Assembly (NCBI RefSeq): GCF_000420725.1
Contig: NZ_ATVM01000005.1
Span: 118,247-182,246 of the forward strand
From: Marinococcus halotolerans DSM 16375
GTDB lineage: Bacteria > Bacillota > Bacilli > Bacillales > Marinococcaceae
DNA length: 64,000 nucleotides
Reading direction: 5' to 3'
Below are positions 24,854 through 34,076 of the stretch, piece by piece. The position numbers and the translations under genes are program-made. Each line of letters starts with the position of its first letter. Within the stretch, counting starts at the first letter, position 1. Under the pieces are notes generated by a model, which was given only the letters and a program-made list of their open reading frames with translations, ran no database searches and was not told the origin of the DNA.

Positions 24854-26578
24854 ATGGGTAATCAAACAGCGGGAAGTAAAGTGGTGGAAATACTTAAGGA
24901 ATGGGGCGTGAGCCATCTGTACGGCATGCCCGGGGATTCTATCAATGAATTGATGGAAGAATTGCGAAAAGATGAAGACGGCCTGGAGTATATCCAGATC
25001 CGCCATGAAGAAACGGGAGCTCTTGCTGCCGCCGCGTATGCGAAGCTGACAGGGAGACTGGGCGTTTGTTCTTCGATTGCCGGGCCTGGAGGGGTTCATC
25101 TATTAAACGGGCTGTATGATGCGAAAAGAGATAAAGTGCCGGTGCTTGCTCTGGTCGGCCAGGTGGACACGACAATCATTGGCACGGATAATTTTCAGGA
25201 AATCCAGCTGAACCAGATGTTTGCTGACGTCAGTGTATTCAATGAACGTGTTCAAAGTGCCGAGCAGCTCCCTGATATGCTGCATCAGGCGATACGTACG
25301 GCCTACACAGAAAAAGGAGTAGCGGTACTTGTTATCCCGGATGATATTTCGACTGCAGAAATCAAACGTGAAGTCCCGATATCTTCCGGTGTGCTTGCCA
25401 GGCCGAAGATCCGCCCGGAAAAGGAAGACATGGTAGAGGCTGCCAGAATGCTGCATGACGCCCGGAAGCCGGTAATTCTGGCGGGGAAGGGAGCCAGATA
25501 CAGCACTGATGAACTGCTCATGTTTGCTGAACATATTCAGGCACCAGTGGTATCTACGCTGCTTGCAAAAGGTGTCGTTCCGGACGAGCATGAGCACAAT
25601 CTGGGACAGAACGGCCAGATTGGCACGACACCAGCATACGAAGCAGTTCAGGAGGCCGATTTGTTAATTCTTGCCGGTACCTCTTTTCCTTATCGTGATT
25701 TTATGCCGAAAAACACCAAAGCAATTCAAATTGATATCGACCCCAGAGCGATAGGGAAATACTATCCTGTAACGGTAGGGCTAGTCTCTGAACTTGGTCC
25801 TGTGCTTCAGTGGTATACGGAAAATCTTGAACGCCGAAAGCCGACTGCCTTTATGCAGAAATATAAAGAGAAAAGAAAGGAGTGGTGGGACGAGCTTGAT
25901 AAAGATATGACAGAAGAGACTGATAGGCTGCAGCCTCCGCAGGTGATTCATGAAGTACAGCAGTTTTTGGAGGAAGACGCCGTAGTCTCTGTAGACGTCG
26001 GGAATGTCACCGTATGGGCTACACGTTATTTAAGGCTGAAAAAACAGGAATTTGTAATCTCCGGATGGATGGCTACGATGGGATGCGGTCTTCCCGGCGC
26101 GATTGCCGCAAAAGCGGCCTGGCCTGAAAAGCAGACGGTCATGCTTGCGGGGGATGGTGGTTTTGCTATGGGAATGCAGGATTTTGCCACTGCAGTAAAA
26201 TACAAACTTCCAATGGTTTGTGTCATATTCAATAATGAAAAGATCGGAATGATTGAATATGAACAGCAGCAGATGGGTCATCTGGATACAGAAACAGACA
26301 TCAGCGGGATTAATTTTGCGGCATTTGCCAAAGCGTGCGGTGGTGAAGGGTACCGTGTTGGCACCAAAGCCGAACTGCATGAGGCGCTGCAAAAAGCAGC
26401 ACTCGCCACGAGGCCGGTAGTTATTGATTGCGTGGTAGGTATGCAGCCACCGCTTCCGGGCCGGATTTCTTATCAGCAGGCGGTGCATTACAGCGAATTT
26501 ATTATAAAAAATGTTTTTGAACGTGGAGAGCTCTCGCTGCCACCGTTGAAAAAAGGATGGAAGCGAATAAAAAAATAA
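24854..26578 (+). CDS. thiamine pyrophosphate-dependent pyruvate oxidase (YdaP-like)
   Basis: A TPP- and probably FAD-dependent enzyme of the pyruvate oxidase/acetolactate synthase fold, 574 aa. The Pyr domain has the catalytic Glu in QIRHEETGALAAAAYAKLTG, the middle domain spans about 190-325, and the TPP domain has GDGGFAMGMQDFATAVKYKLP ... NNEKIGM. It resembles B. subtilis YdaP, a general stress protein annotated as pyruvate oxidase. ATG 24854 follows AGGAGG; an in-frame GTG at 24830 has no site. The exact reaction (acetyl phosphate or acetate forming) is unknown. Confidence 0.85.
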   Translation: MGNQTAGSKVVEILKEWGVSHLYGMPGDSINELMEELRKDEDGLEYIQIRHEETGALAAAAYAKLTGRLGVCSSIAGPGGVHLLNGLYDAKRDKVPVLALVGQVDTTIIGTDNFQEIQLNQMFADVSVFNERVQSAEQLPDMLHQAIRTAYTEKGVAVLVIPDDISTAEIKREVPISSGVLARPKIRPEKEDMVEAARMLHDARKPVILAGKGARYSTDELLMFAEHIQAPVVSTLLAKGVVPDEHEHNLGQNGQIGTTPAYEAVQEADLLILAGTSFPYRDFMPKNTKAIQIDIDPRAIGKYYPVTVGLVSELGPVLQWYTENLERRKPTAFMQKYKEKRKEWWDELDKDMTEETDRLQPPQVIHEVQQFLEEDAVVSVDVGNVTVWATRYLRLKKQEFVISGWMATMGCGLPGAIAAKAAWPEKQTVMLAGDGGFAMGMQDFATAVKYKLPMVCVIFNNEKIGMIEYEQQQMGHLDTETDISGINFAAFAKACGGEGYRVGTKAELHEALQKAALATRPVVIDCVVGMQPPLPGRISYQQAVHYSEFIIKNVFERGELSLPPLKKGWKRIKK

Positions 26579-26582
26579 AAGA

Positions 26583-26617
26583 AAAACCAGCTGATTTTAT
26601 TCATCAGCTGGTTTTTG
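26583..26617. terminator. bidirectional terminator between pyruvate oxidase gene and ytxH
   Basis: AAAAACCAGCTGAT and ATCAGCTGGTTTTT are perfect inverted arms flanked by A and T tracts, so both convergent transcripts can end here. Confidence 0.88.
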
Positions 26618-26905
26618 CATTGATTGATACTGCATACTTGAGGCACCTTTGATACGGGCTTCCAGACGGATATTGTCGAGTTTTCCGTGAAGCAGTTCAT
26701 ACCGGATCTTTCCGGATTCATACAGCTTGTCGGAACGGGTTTTCGCCTTCCCTTTTATCCTTGCAGGCGTCTTTTGTACAGTGCCTGCTCCGGAAGATAC
26801 TTTGCGGCGGTAATCTTTTCCGCTTTTCGGAGCAGTGAGCAGACTGGCAAGCACTGACACAGCGTACCCCGCAGCAACTCCCGACCATAGGCTCTTTTTA
26901 TGCAT
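26597..26905 (-). CDS. ytxH: YtxH-like small membrane/stress protein
   Basis: A 102-aa protein with an N-terminal hydrophobic segment and the YtxH pattern GVAAGYAVSVLASLLTAPKSGKDYRRK (the APKSGK box is characteristic), then a basic helical tail. In B. subtilis ytxG-ytxH are stress-induced (SigB) genes. It overlaps the upstream ytxG-like gene by 8 bp. Biochemical role unknown. Confidence 0.8.
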   Translation of the reverse strand: MHKKSLWSGVAAGYAVSVLASLLTAPKSGKDYRRKVSSGAGTVQKTPARIKGKAKTRSDKLYESGKIRYELLHGKLDNIRLEARIKGASSMQYQSMQKPADE

Positions 26906-27353
26906 TTCCTGTATTCTCCTCTTTCCAGTCCTTAATGGCCTGGCGCTTCTGATACATATAGTATCCTAAAGCAAGGCTGCCGTAAAGGCCGCCAAGAGCC
27001 TGCTCATTCACTTTGCCTTTACCTTCGGTGGAGCTTCTTTTCATGCCTGCTGTCATATCGACAAGACTTGAAGTGAGCTTTCTCGAAGCTTCCCCGGCAT
27101 CTCCAACAATGTAAAACAGCGGACTCAGCGAGTGGAGCTTTTCATTTACATCCAGAATCGTTTCGTTGCTGTTATGTAAAATCAGCTCCGATTGATTCAT
27201 CACCTGGTCGAGTTGCTCCGGCAGTTTGTCTACTGTTTCGTTCACCCCATTCAATGTTTTAGTGAGGTTGCTTAAGACGCGTGCTAAGAAAATAACCAAT
27301 ACTGCAAAAGCTACCGCGATGATTAGTAGAGCTATGCCGCCGATCATATCCAT
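26898..27353 (-). CDS. ytxG: DUF948 protein, YtxG-like
   Basis: A 151-aa protein with one N-terminal membrane helix (GGIALLIIAVAFAVLVIFLA) followed by a helical DUF948 region (VLSNLTKTLNGVNETVDKLPEQLDQVM). Matches B. subtilis YtxG. Function unknown, general stress associated. AAGGAGG lies 11 bases before ATG 27353. First gene of a two-gene unit with ytxH, under a SigB-type promoter. Confidence 0.8.
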   Translation of the reverse strand: MDMIGGIALLIIAVAFAVLVIFLARVLSNLTKTLNGVNETVDKLPEQLDQVMNQSELILHNSNETILDVNEKLHSLSPLFYIVGDAGEASRKLTSSLVDMTAGMKRSSTEGKGKVNEQALGGLYGSLALGYYMYQKRQAIKDWKEENTGNA

Positions 27354-27469
27354 GATTCACCATTCCTCCTTACAATAAATGCGATTAATCCTACAGCCTA
27401 ATAAATGGTACCATGATTTATGGCAGAGCACCAGGGCGTGCGGATCATATAATAGTGTCTAACTCTCTC

Positions 27470-27495
27470 GTACCCTGCTTTTCAGTGCCCTAAAC
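27470..27495 (-). promoter_or_regulatory. candidate SigB promoter for ytxGH
   Basis: On the minus strand GTTTAG (27495-27490), 14 bp, GGGTAC (27475-27470). It would give a leader of about 110 nt before ytxG. ytxGH is a known SigB target in B. subtilis. Confidence 0.62.
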
Positions 27496-27566
27496 AGTTT
27501 CTCTTGTAAATTGCCGGAAAGAAATTGGGGTGGAAGCATTAAAGAGAGGATTCTGGAGAAAATCTT

Positions 27567-27593
27567 GTTTGTATATGCATACAATGTGGGAAA
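27567..27593 (+). promoter_or_regulatory. candidate SigB promoter for ydaT
   Basis: GTTTGT (27567-27572), 15 bp, GGGAAA (27588-27593), about 36 bp before the ydaT-like start codon. The -10 fits GGGWAW and the -35 keeps GTTT. Confidence 0.55.
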
Positions 27594-27628
27594 AGATAGA
27601 TAACAACATTAACTGAGGAGGAAGAAAT

Positions 27629-28072
27629 ATGCCCTGGACAATGAATGACTATCCTTCATCCTTAAAAAACTTGGACAAACCGGTAAAGAAAAAAGCAATC
27701 GATATAGCCAATTCGATGCTCGACGACGGATACGATGAAGGCCGTGCTATTCCGATCGCGACCGAACAGGCAAAAGAATGGTACAGCAATGCTTCTAAAC
27801 AAGAAGTGACCGAATTCATGGAAGAAGAAGATCCGAAGTCCCGGGATGAGGAAGAAAGCAGTTCTGACCCCGAACTGATGGAAAAGGCGGAACTGGTAGA
27901 AGCACATGAAGACGGCTGGGCTGTACGGGCAAAAAGTGCGAAAAAACCAGATATTGTCTATAACAGCAAGTCAGAAGCTATTGAACGTGCAAAAGAAGTG
28001 GCAGAAAAGAAAGGCACAGAAGCCATTATTTATAAAAAAGATGGAACAATAGAAAAAAGACATTCCTATTAA
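27629..28072 (+). CDS. ydaT: general stress protein YdaT-like (DUF2188)
   Basis: A 147-aa hydrophilic protein. The N-terminal part (about 1-55) has the YdaT/ChaB-like motif MPWTMNDYPSSLKNLDKPVKKK and AIDIANSMLDDGYDEGRAIPIATEQAKEW. An acidic linker of about 30 residues leads to a C-terminal DUF2188 domain (DGWAVRAKSAKKPDIVYNSKSEAIERAKEVAEKKG). It matches B. subtilis YdaT, a SigB-dependent protein encoded close to ydaP, as here. AGGAGGAAGAAAT precedes the ATG. Function unknown. Confidence 0.85.
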   Translation: MPWTMNDYPSSLKNLDKPVKKKAIDIANSMLDDGYDEGRAIPIATEQAKEWYSNASKQEVTEFMEEEDPKSRDEEESSSDPELMEKAELVEAHEDGWAVRAKSAKKPDIVYNSKSEAIERAKEVAEKKGTEAIIYKKDGTIEKRHSY

Positions 28073-28076
28073 ACTA

Positions 28077-28115
28077 AAAAAGGAGCAGCTGTATATTGGT
28101 CAGCTGCTCCTTTCA
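28077..28115. terminator. bidirectional terminator between ydaT and the GGDEF-EAL gene
   Basis: AAGGAGCAGCTG and CAGCTGCTCCTT are perfect 12-base arms around a 9-base loop with A and T tracts outside. Confidence 0.88.
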
Positions 28116-30428
28116 ATGTATAAAGGAAGGGTCTTTTTTATTTTTTTCTTTCATAAAATCAATCAGTTCCAGTGAAGGCACCGGGCGGCTGAAATAATAT
28201 CCCTGAACGTAAGAGGTGCTGTACTGCTGCACAAATTCCAATTGGGAGGCATTTTCCACTCCTTCTGTAACAACGTCAAGACCAAGCTCTTCGATAAGGC
28301 GGTAAATGCCGGTCAAAAGAGTCGTATCAAAGGTCGTGGAAGGAATATGGCGGACAAAGCTCCGATCGAGCTTGACCAGATCAATGGGGAGATCGCGCAG
28401 GGAATGCAGCGAAGAACTTCCAACCCCAAAATCATCAAGCGCAACTTTCACCCCGCGCTTCTGCAGCTTTTTAATAAAATCAATAGTCATTTGAGGGTCA
28501 TAATCGATATTATCCTCTGTAATTTCAGCCCGCAGAAGGTGGGGCGGAAAGCTTGTGTCGGCCAGAGCACTATCAAGCGATTCCATTAGATAATCAAGCG
28601 ATTGTATCTGTATTTTTGAGACATTAAAAGATAATTTGATGGAAGGAAAGCCGGATTTTCTCCACCTTTGGGCTTCCTCAAGTGAAGAACGAATCACCCA
28701 CGCTCCGACCTGATGAATGTCTCCCGTTTCTTCTAAAAACGGTATGAACGTGCCGGGCGATATGCTTCCGTAAACTGGATGTCTCCAGCGCAGAAGAGCT
28801 TCAGCCCCCTCCATATTCTCACATCCCGGCTCCATAATCGGTTGAAATTCCAGGTGGAATTCTTCTTTTTCAAGAGCAAACATAATGTCGTTTCTTATTG
28901 CCAGAGAAAATTGGTAGTTATCATTAAGGGACAGATCGCTGTAGTAGACAATTCTGCCGGCTGTGTTCTTTTTAGCTTCGTACATAGCGGTGTCGGCATG
29001 CTTTAAAAGAACATCAAAGCTTTCTCCGTCTTCAGGAAAAGAGCTTACACCGACGCTTGCTGATATAAATGTGGCTTTATCGTCAAAATAGTATTGTTTA
29101 TTAAGAAAAGTCACGGCCTCTTCGAGTAAGCTGTCCAGATGCTCTCTGCTTTCGACCGCTGTAACTGCGACAAATTCGTCTCCCCCAAGGCGTGCGGTGA
29201 TTGCATCAGGCCCGGTAAACAGGCTGCTTAATCTGGCGGCAGCCTGGCGGATTAATTCGTCACCCGCCCTATGCCCCCAGCTGTCGTTGACTCGTTTGAA
29301 TCCATCAAGATCAAAAAATAAAACGGACGTATTATTTTTATGAGCTTCGAGAAACCGTGAAAAGGTTTCCTGCACGTAATGGCGGTTATGAAGAGAGGTC
29401 AGATGGTCTGTATATGCCATATGTGTAACTTCAAGATGAGCGTATTCCGAACGCTCAAGCATATTATTCATAGAGTGCTCCAGCTCTTTTAATTCCCTGG
29501 CAGGACGGTGCTTTAAAGAAACCCTGGAGGACAGCAGATGATGGATACGGATATGCTTTAACTGTTCTGACAAAGAGGTAATTGGTCTTTCCACAAGGAA
29601 TTTAAACTGAGAGTACGTCAGCGCGAAATAGGCGAGCAGCAGAGCAAGCATGAAAAAAACCATTGTATTCATGGTATCGGAAAGCTCGGAAAAGTATATC
29701 CGGTCTTTTATCACACCTAGTTGAAAAGCGGAGCGGCCGTCTGCGTTTTCAGCTGTCCAGGTGGCTTCAATAGTGTCCGCATCTTCAGCAGCAGTGGCCG
29801 TGCCGGGCGGCCCGTCCCCTGGACGCAGAGCGATCGGAAAGGAGAACAACTCACTCACGGTCTCTATATACCCGTCGTTAACCGCTTTCCCCATGACTAA
29901 ATAACCACTGAAATCTCCGGACCCGCCGCTCGGCAGAATATGCTGAACGGAAAAGTAATGAGCGTCAGGGCCGCTTCCAGTCAGAAAAGTCCGCTCCGAG
30001 CCGGATTCCCGCAATTCTTTCTGTACTACAGAGATGAGCGAGCTGCGGATGTCTTCTTCTTCCTGGTTTTGCAGATCTACTTTTTTATCGTAGACGATTT
30101 CAAGCTCTTTATTAACGAAAAGAATCATGTTCACGCCGTTATTTATAAATGTATCGTTCTGCAGATTTGTATGTATGTATTCTTCATGCTGGTCGGCCAT
30201 AAACTGAAAAGAATCATCCCAGGTGGCCCAGTCTTCATTTAACGCATGCATGGAATCAATATCCTGTTCGACAGCTGCCTGGACCTGTCCAACATCTTCA
30301 CGGGCGTTATGGCGGTCAAAGCTGTCGGCATCCTCCATCAGCATCGGGTAAAAAATAAAAGCCATGACTGCGAGAAAAACGGCGATGCTGATAAGAGCAT
30401 GGACCGTGCCGTAAGCCCCTATCCTCAT
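28113..30428 (-). CDS. CHASE4-GGDEF-EAL membrane protein (c-di-GMP turnover)
   Basis: A 771-aa cyclic-di-GMP enzyme. It has an N-terminal membrane helix, an extracellular CHASE4-type sensor (about 30-240, with ALNEDWATWDDSFQFM), a second membrane helix (about 250-270), a short HAMP-like linker, GGDEF (about 345-510) and EAL (about 520-765). The cyclase motif RLGGDEF is intact and no RxxD inhibitory site is seen before it. EAL residues are also intact: EALLRW, SFNVS, EITED, DDFGVGSSS, KLDRSFV, TEGVEN. Both synthesis and hydrolysis are thus possible; the net direction is unknown. It is monocistronic. Confidence 0.92.
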   Translation of the reverse strand: MRIGAYGTVHALISIAVFLAVMAFIFYPMLMEDADSFDRHNAREDVGQVQAAVEQDIDSMHALNEDWATWDDSFQFMADQHEEYIHTNLQNDTFINNGVNMILFVNKELEIVYDKKVDLQNQEEEDIRSSLISVVQKELRESGSERTFLTGSGPDAHYFSVQHILPSGGSGDFSGYLVMGKAVNDGYIETVSELFSFPIALRPGDGPPGTATAAEDADTIEATWTAENADGRSAFQLGVIKDRIYFSELSDTMNTMVFFMLALLLAYFALTYSQFKFLVERPITSLSEQLKHIRIHHLLSSRVSLKHRPARELKELEHSMNNMLERSEYAHLEVTHMAYTDHLTSLHNRHYVQETFSRFLEAHKNNTSVLFFDLDGFKRVNDSWGHRAGDELIRQAAARLSSLFTGPDAITARLGGDEFVAVTAVESREHLDSLLEEAVTFLNKQYYFDDKATFISASVGVSSFPEDGESFDVLLKHADTAMYEAKKNTAGRIVYYSDLSLNDNYQFSLAIRNDIMFALEKEEFHLEFQPIMEPGCENMEGAEALLRWRHPVYGSISPGTFIPFLEETGDIHQVGAWVIRSSLEEAQRWRKSGFPSIKLSFNVSKIQIQSLDYLMESLDSALADTSFPPHLLRAEITEDNIDYDPQMTIDFIKKLQKRGVKVALDDFGVGSSSLHSLRDLPIDLVKLDRSFVRHIPSTTFDTTLLTGIYRLIEELGLDVVTEGVENASQLEFVQQYSTSYVQGYYFSRPVPSLELIDFMKEKNKKDPSFIH

Positions 30429-30550
30429 TCCTTATCAACTCCTCAACAGCTGATTAGCTACTCATTAATATATAAGTATCTCTGTTACATATATAATGAC
30501 ACAAAAGTTTGTATAAAGATATGTATAAATCGTGACTTTAGTTCTACAAA

Positions 30551-30593
30551 ACAAGACAGCTGCCCAGTGATAGCTTTGGCAGCTGTCTTTATA
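30551..30593. terminator. terminator downstream of the pterin dehydratase gene
   Basis: AGACAGCTGCC and GGCAGCTGTCT form an 11-bp stem with a 13-base loop. A/T tracts on both sides; on the minus strand it ends the gene at 30624. Confidence 0.75.
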
Positions 30594-30623
30594 CAAATTA
30601 TTATAAAATAAATCTGCGGATTA

Positions 30624-30914
30624 CTACTGGACGTCTTCAGCAAGTCTTTCCACTTCTTTTGCAGCGTTGAAATCTTTTTCGGTAACGCCGCCCTGATCTA
30701 CAGTGGTAAAGGAAATGGTAACCTGCGTGTGATCAATGGTGATTTTAGGATGGTGCTGCACATTTTCTGCGTGTGCTGCGACTTCCTTTACGAACTCAAT
30801 ACCATCCAGGTAATTAGAAAATTTATATTCCCGTACAATGGCTCTGTCCCCGTCGTTATTCCAGTTTGGCAGATTGCTCAGTTCATTTTGAATTTCTTCT
30901 GCAGACATGATCAT
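30624..30914 (-). CDS. pterin-4a-carbinolamine dehydratase
   Basis: Dehydrates 4a-hydroxytetrahydrobiopterin. The 96-aa product has the family motif with EVAAHAENVQHHPKI (H48, H54, H55 as the catalytic/pterin-binding His) and the conserved VTISFTTVDQGGVTEKDF. I saw no aromatic amino acid hydroxylase in the window, so it may serve molybdopterin or folate metabolism instead. ATG 30914 is better spaced from AAAGGAA than ATG 30908. Confidence 0.88.
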   Translation of the reverse strand: MIMSAEEIQNELSNLPNWNNDGDRAIVREYKFSNYLDGIEFVKEVAAHAENVQHHPKITIDHTQVTISFTTVDQGGVTEKDFNAAKEVERLAEDVQ

Positions 30915-30932
30915 CGTTTCACATTCCTTTCC

Positions 30933-31790
30933 TTATTGGTGATTTTTTCTCTCCCGCCGTAAAGGGAGAGTAGTGCACCTGAACGAGCCCCCGGATTTAA
31001 TAATTTCATCGTAGGGCACTTCATGAACTATAAAACCGTATTCCCGTAATTGTTTGTTAACATGCATATTTTCCGGCAGTGATATAACATGGCGGTGGCC
31101 GAGGGAGAATACGTTAGTCCCCAATCGGCTCTGTTCCTCATCTGGTACAGAAATAATGTCAAAAAACTGTTTGACTGCCTCCAGGCTCTCTGTTTCAAAG
31201 GCTGCTTCGTAGGCAATAGCAGTAGAACTGTCTAAAATATTAAAAATACAGTCCAGATGCAGGTGGCGGTTATCAAAATGCACCGGAACAATATGCTTGT
31301 CAGGACACACCTTCTGAAGTTCGTCGAGGCCTTCTTTAGAGGTCCGGGAGCTCTGGCCGATAAAAAGGAGCTTTTCCGAAAGCATAACGTCCCCGCCTTC
31401 GATAGTGCCGCTTTTTAAATGGGTGCACGCCCCGTAACGCTGTTCGTACCACTCCGCTAATGCCGTGGTTTCTTCTGAACGAATAGACGTACCCATGTTT
31501 GATACAATCAATTGATCATCAACCACAAACCCAATGTCCCGGGTGAAGACCTGCTCGGGCAGAGAGGCAGAGGCGGGCAGAAAATGCACAGAAGCCCCGA
31601 ATTCCTGAATGACAGCCGTGAGCTGGTTATGCTGAGATACTGCTTTTTCTATATCAATATCAGTGGAAGCGTACTGCTTCTGCATTTCATTTATTACTTC
31701 TTTAATAGCCATATGCCTGGGTTCGCACATGATAACATCTGCTAAAACAGAATATTCATCTTCCACATACGCAGTTATAGTGTTGGTCAA
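30933..31790 (-). CDS. DDAH/arginine-deiminase family amidinohydrolase (YkgA-like)
   Basis: A 285-aa penicillin-amidase-unrelated amidinotransferase-fold enzyme of the dimethylarginine dimethylaminohydrolase type. Motifs are VFTRDIGFVV, GTIEGGDVMLSEKLLFIG, the active-site His region NRHLHLDCIFN, and catalytic Cys C272 in GGSFRCTTLPL. It resembles B. subtilis YkgA. The likely reaction is hydrolysis of a guanidino or ureido group, releasing citrulline or a relative; the true substrate is unknown. Gene end lies 18 bp before the dehydratase gene, so the two could be co-transcribed. Confidence 0.85.
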   Translation of the reverse strand: MTNTITAYVEDEYSVLADVIMCEPRHMAIKEVINEMQKQYASTDIDIEKAVSQHNQLTAVIQEFGASVHFLPASASLPEQVFTRDIGFVVDDQLIVSNMGTSIRSEETTALAEWYEQRYGACTHLKSGTIEGGDVMLSEKLLFIGQSSRTSKEGLDELQKVCPDKHIVPVHFDNRHLHLDCIFNILDSSTAIAYEAAFETESLEAVKQFFDIISVPDEEQSRLGTNVFSLGHRHVISLPENMHVNKQLREYGFIVHEVPYDEIIKSGGSFRCTTLPLRRERKNHQ

Positions 31791-31890
31791 AAGAACCCGC
31801 TCCTTTTCTCTTTAAACATATATTATACCAGACAAAACACAGGGAATTAGGTATGCTTAAAGGAAAGAAAAGAAAAGTTTTAAAAAATTG

Positions 31891-31919
31891 TTGAGAAGAA
31901 TTGACAAAAGGCATAAAAT
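31891..31919 (+). promoter_or_regulatory. SigA-type promoter for accC
   Basis: TTGAGA (31891-31896), 17 bp, TAAAAT (31914-31919). It would give a leader of about 105 nt. A second TTGACA at 31901 lies inside the spacer but has no well-spaced -10. Confidence 0.5.
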
Positions 31920-32030
31920 GAAGGGTAGTATAAATATGAAAAATCCTTACATATCAAGGGTTTTCGAGATAGATCGTCAGCGGGTCCGGAAATCAGCCGC
32001 TGGTTGTTTACAGAAAGAGAGGCACGAAGT

Positions 32031-33392
32031 ATGTTTAAACGAATATTAATAGCCAACCGCGGCGAGATTGCAGTTCGCATTATAAGAGCCTGTCGGGAAC
32101 TTGGGATTGAGACTGTAGCCGTATATTCAGAAGCAGATAAAGAAGCCCTGCATGTCCATATGGCAGACGAAGCTTACTGTGTGGGACCGTACGCTTCCTC
32201 CGAAAGCTATTTAAAGATGACTAATTTAATTTCCACTGCTCTAAAAACAGGAGCTGAGGCGATCCACCCAGGATACGGATTTTTAGCAGAGAACGCTGAA
32301 TTTGCCGAAATCTGTGCAGATCATGACATTACGTTTATCGGTCCTTCTCCGGAAGCGATCCGCCGGATGGGAACGAAGGACGTGGCAAGAGAAACGATGA
32401 GAGATGCAGGGGTGCCGGTGGTGCCGGGGAGCAATGGTTTGCTTGATGAAAACACGGACGTCCATGCACTCGCAGAAGATATCGGTTATCCTGTGATGAT
32501 CAAGGCTACTGCCGGAGGCGGTGGAAAAGGGATGCGGGCAGCTCATAACGCTGAAGACCTGGAAAAGTGTATCCAGATGGCCCGCCAGGAAGCTGAGAGT
32601 TCCTTTGGGGACGCCGGAGTTTATATGGAGAAGCTGGTCGTGGAGCCAAGGCATATTGAGATCCAGGTTATGGCAGACAGTCATGGAAACGTTATCCACT
32701 TAGGGGAAAGAGACTGTTCAATTCAGAGGCGCCACCAGAAGCTTGTAGAAGAGGCCCCGTCACCCGCTCTTGATGAAGAGACACGAAAAGCGATGGGAGA
32801 AGCTGCCGTTCAGGCTGCAAAAGCAGTTGATTACTGCGGGGCAGGCACAGTGGAATTCCTTTTGGATGCACATAAAAAGTTTTATTTTATGGAGATGAAT
32901 ACGAGAATTCAAGTTGAGCACCCCGTAACAGAAGAAGTGACCGGTGTTGATTTAATTAAAGAACAAATTTATGCAGCTGCCGGCCATGAACTGCAGGTGA
33001 AGCAGGAGGAGATTGAAATTGAAGGATGGGCGATGGAATGCAGAATCAATGCAGAAAGCCCGGCAAAAAATTTCAGGCCTTCTCCGGGAAAGCTTGAACT
33101 TTATCTGCCTCCGGGCGGACTTGGCGTACGGGTGGACAGTGCGATGTATACTGGGTTTAAAATTTCCCCCTACTACGATTCAATGGTAGCCAAGCTGATC
33201 GTCCGCGGAAAAAACAGGGAAGAAGTGATTTCCCGGATGAAGCGGGCGCTGCGTGAATTCGTCGTAGACGGAGTGGATACGACGATCCCGTTTCACCTGA
33301 AGCTTTTGAATCATGAAGATTTTATTTCCGGAAACTTTACTACAAACTTTTTGGACACCCATTCCATTATGGAAGAAGAAAGCAGTGTCTAG
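32031..33392 (+). CDS. accC: biotin carboxylase AccC
   Basis: ATP-grasp enzyme that carboxylates biotin on the carrier protein, first half-reaction of acetyl-CoA carboxylase. The 453-aa product has the biotin carboxylase N-domain ([25 protein letters not shown]), the glycine-rich ATP loop [12 protein letters not shown], and the catalytic [22 protein letters not shown] 32031 has GAGAGG 8 bases upstream. It is separated from the carrier gene accB by a tetR gene and precedes it, the reverse of the common accB-accC order. It may be the only copy or a second one. Confidence 0.93.
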   Translation: MFKRILIANRGEIAVRIIRACRELGIETVAVYSEADKEALHVHMADEAYCVGPYASSESYLKMTNLISTALKTGAEAIHPGYGFLAENAEFAEICADHDITFIGPSPEAIRRMGTKDVARETMRDAGVPVVPGSNGLLDENTDVHALAEDIGYPVMIKATAGGGGKGMRAAHNAEDLEKCIQMARQEAESSFGDAGVYMEKLVVEPRHIEIQVMADSHGNVIHLGERDCSIQRRHQKLVEEAPSPALDEETRKAMGEAAVQAAKAVDYCGAGTVEFLLDAHKKFYFMEMNTRIQVEHPVTEEVTGVDLIKEQIYAAAGHELQVKQEEIEIEGWAMECRINAESPAKNFRPSPGKLELYLPPGGLGVRVDSAMYTGFKISPYYDSMVAKLIVRGKNREEVISRMKRALREFVVDGVDTTIPFHLKLLNHEDFISGNFTTNFLDTHSIMEEESSV

Positions 33393-33415
33393 CATATAGG
33401 AAGGCGGAAGGATCG

Positions 33416-34048
33416 ATGGCGACCAGATCGACAAAAAAGCGGATTACGGATGCAGCGTTGGAGCTGTTTGAAGAATTTGGCTTCCATGCGGTCACCGTCG
33501 ATCGCATTGTGAAACAGAGCCATACATCCAAAGGCGGTTTTTATCACAACTTCACGTCCAAAGAAGAACTTTTGTACACCATCCATGAATCTTTCATTAC
33601 CTATGTGCTCACAAAAGCAGACGAAGTGCAGTCCAGATATGACACACCGGCTGAACGGTTATATGAGGTGATACGGTCGTTTGTACGTATGTTTGAAGTG
33701 TACCGTCCGCATGTAACAGTGTTTTACCAGGAAGGAAAGCATTTGTCTTCAGATTATTTCAAGCGGCTCGAAGCTAAACGTGATGAATACAAGAATACGA
33801 TGTTCCAATTGGTCGAAAACGGCATTGAAGAAGGAGAGTTCCGTAAGGAGCTTCCAGTGCCTATTACGTCGATGGCGATATTTGGAATGATGAATTGGAC
33901 ATACAAGTGGTACAAATCAAGCGGCCTGTACTCGCTTCAGGATATTGCGAACATATTTGGCGATCTGGTGATGAATGCCGTCCTTACCGATGAAGCCAGA
34001 AAACAGCAAAAATACCAGCGTTTTTTCTTGAATTCAACGCATGTGTAA
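33416..34048 (+). CDS. TetR/AcrR family transcriptional regulator
   Basis: A 210-aa TetR-type regulator. The N-terminal helix-turn-helix is clear (KKRITDAALELFEEFGFHAVTVDRIVKQSHTSKGGFYHNFTSKEELLY). The C-terminal region (VRMFEVYRPHVTVFYQEGKHL, later MNWTYKWYKSSGLYSLQDIANIFGDLVMNAV) resembles acyl-CoA-responsive members such as the KstR2/FadR group. It lies 23 bp after accC and 28 bp before accB, so it probably controls this unit in response to a fatty-acyl signal (inference). Confidence 0.88.
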   Translation: MATRSTKKRITDAALELFEEFGFHAVTVDRIVKQSHTSKGGFYHNFTSKEELLYTIHESFITYVLTKADEVQSRYDTPAERLYEVIRSFVRMFEVYRPHVTVFYQEGKHLSSDYFKRLEAKRDEYKNTMFQLVENGIEEGEFRKELPVPITSMAIFGMMNWTYKWYKSSGLYSLQDIANIFGDLVMNAVLTDEARKQQKYQRFFLNSTHV

Positions 34049-34076
34049 GTGTTTATTTTGAGAGGAGAGAACCCTA

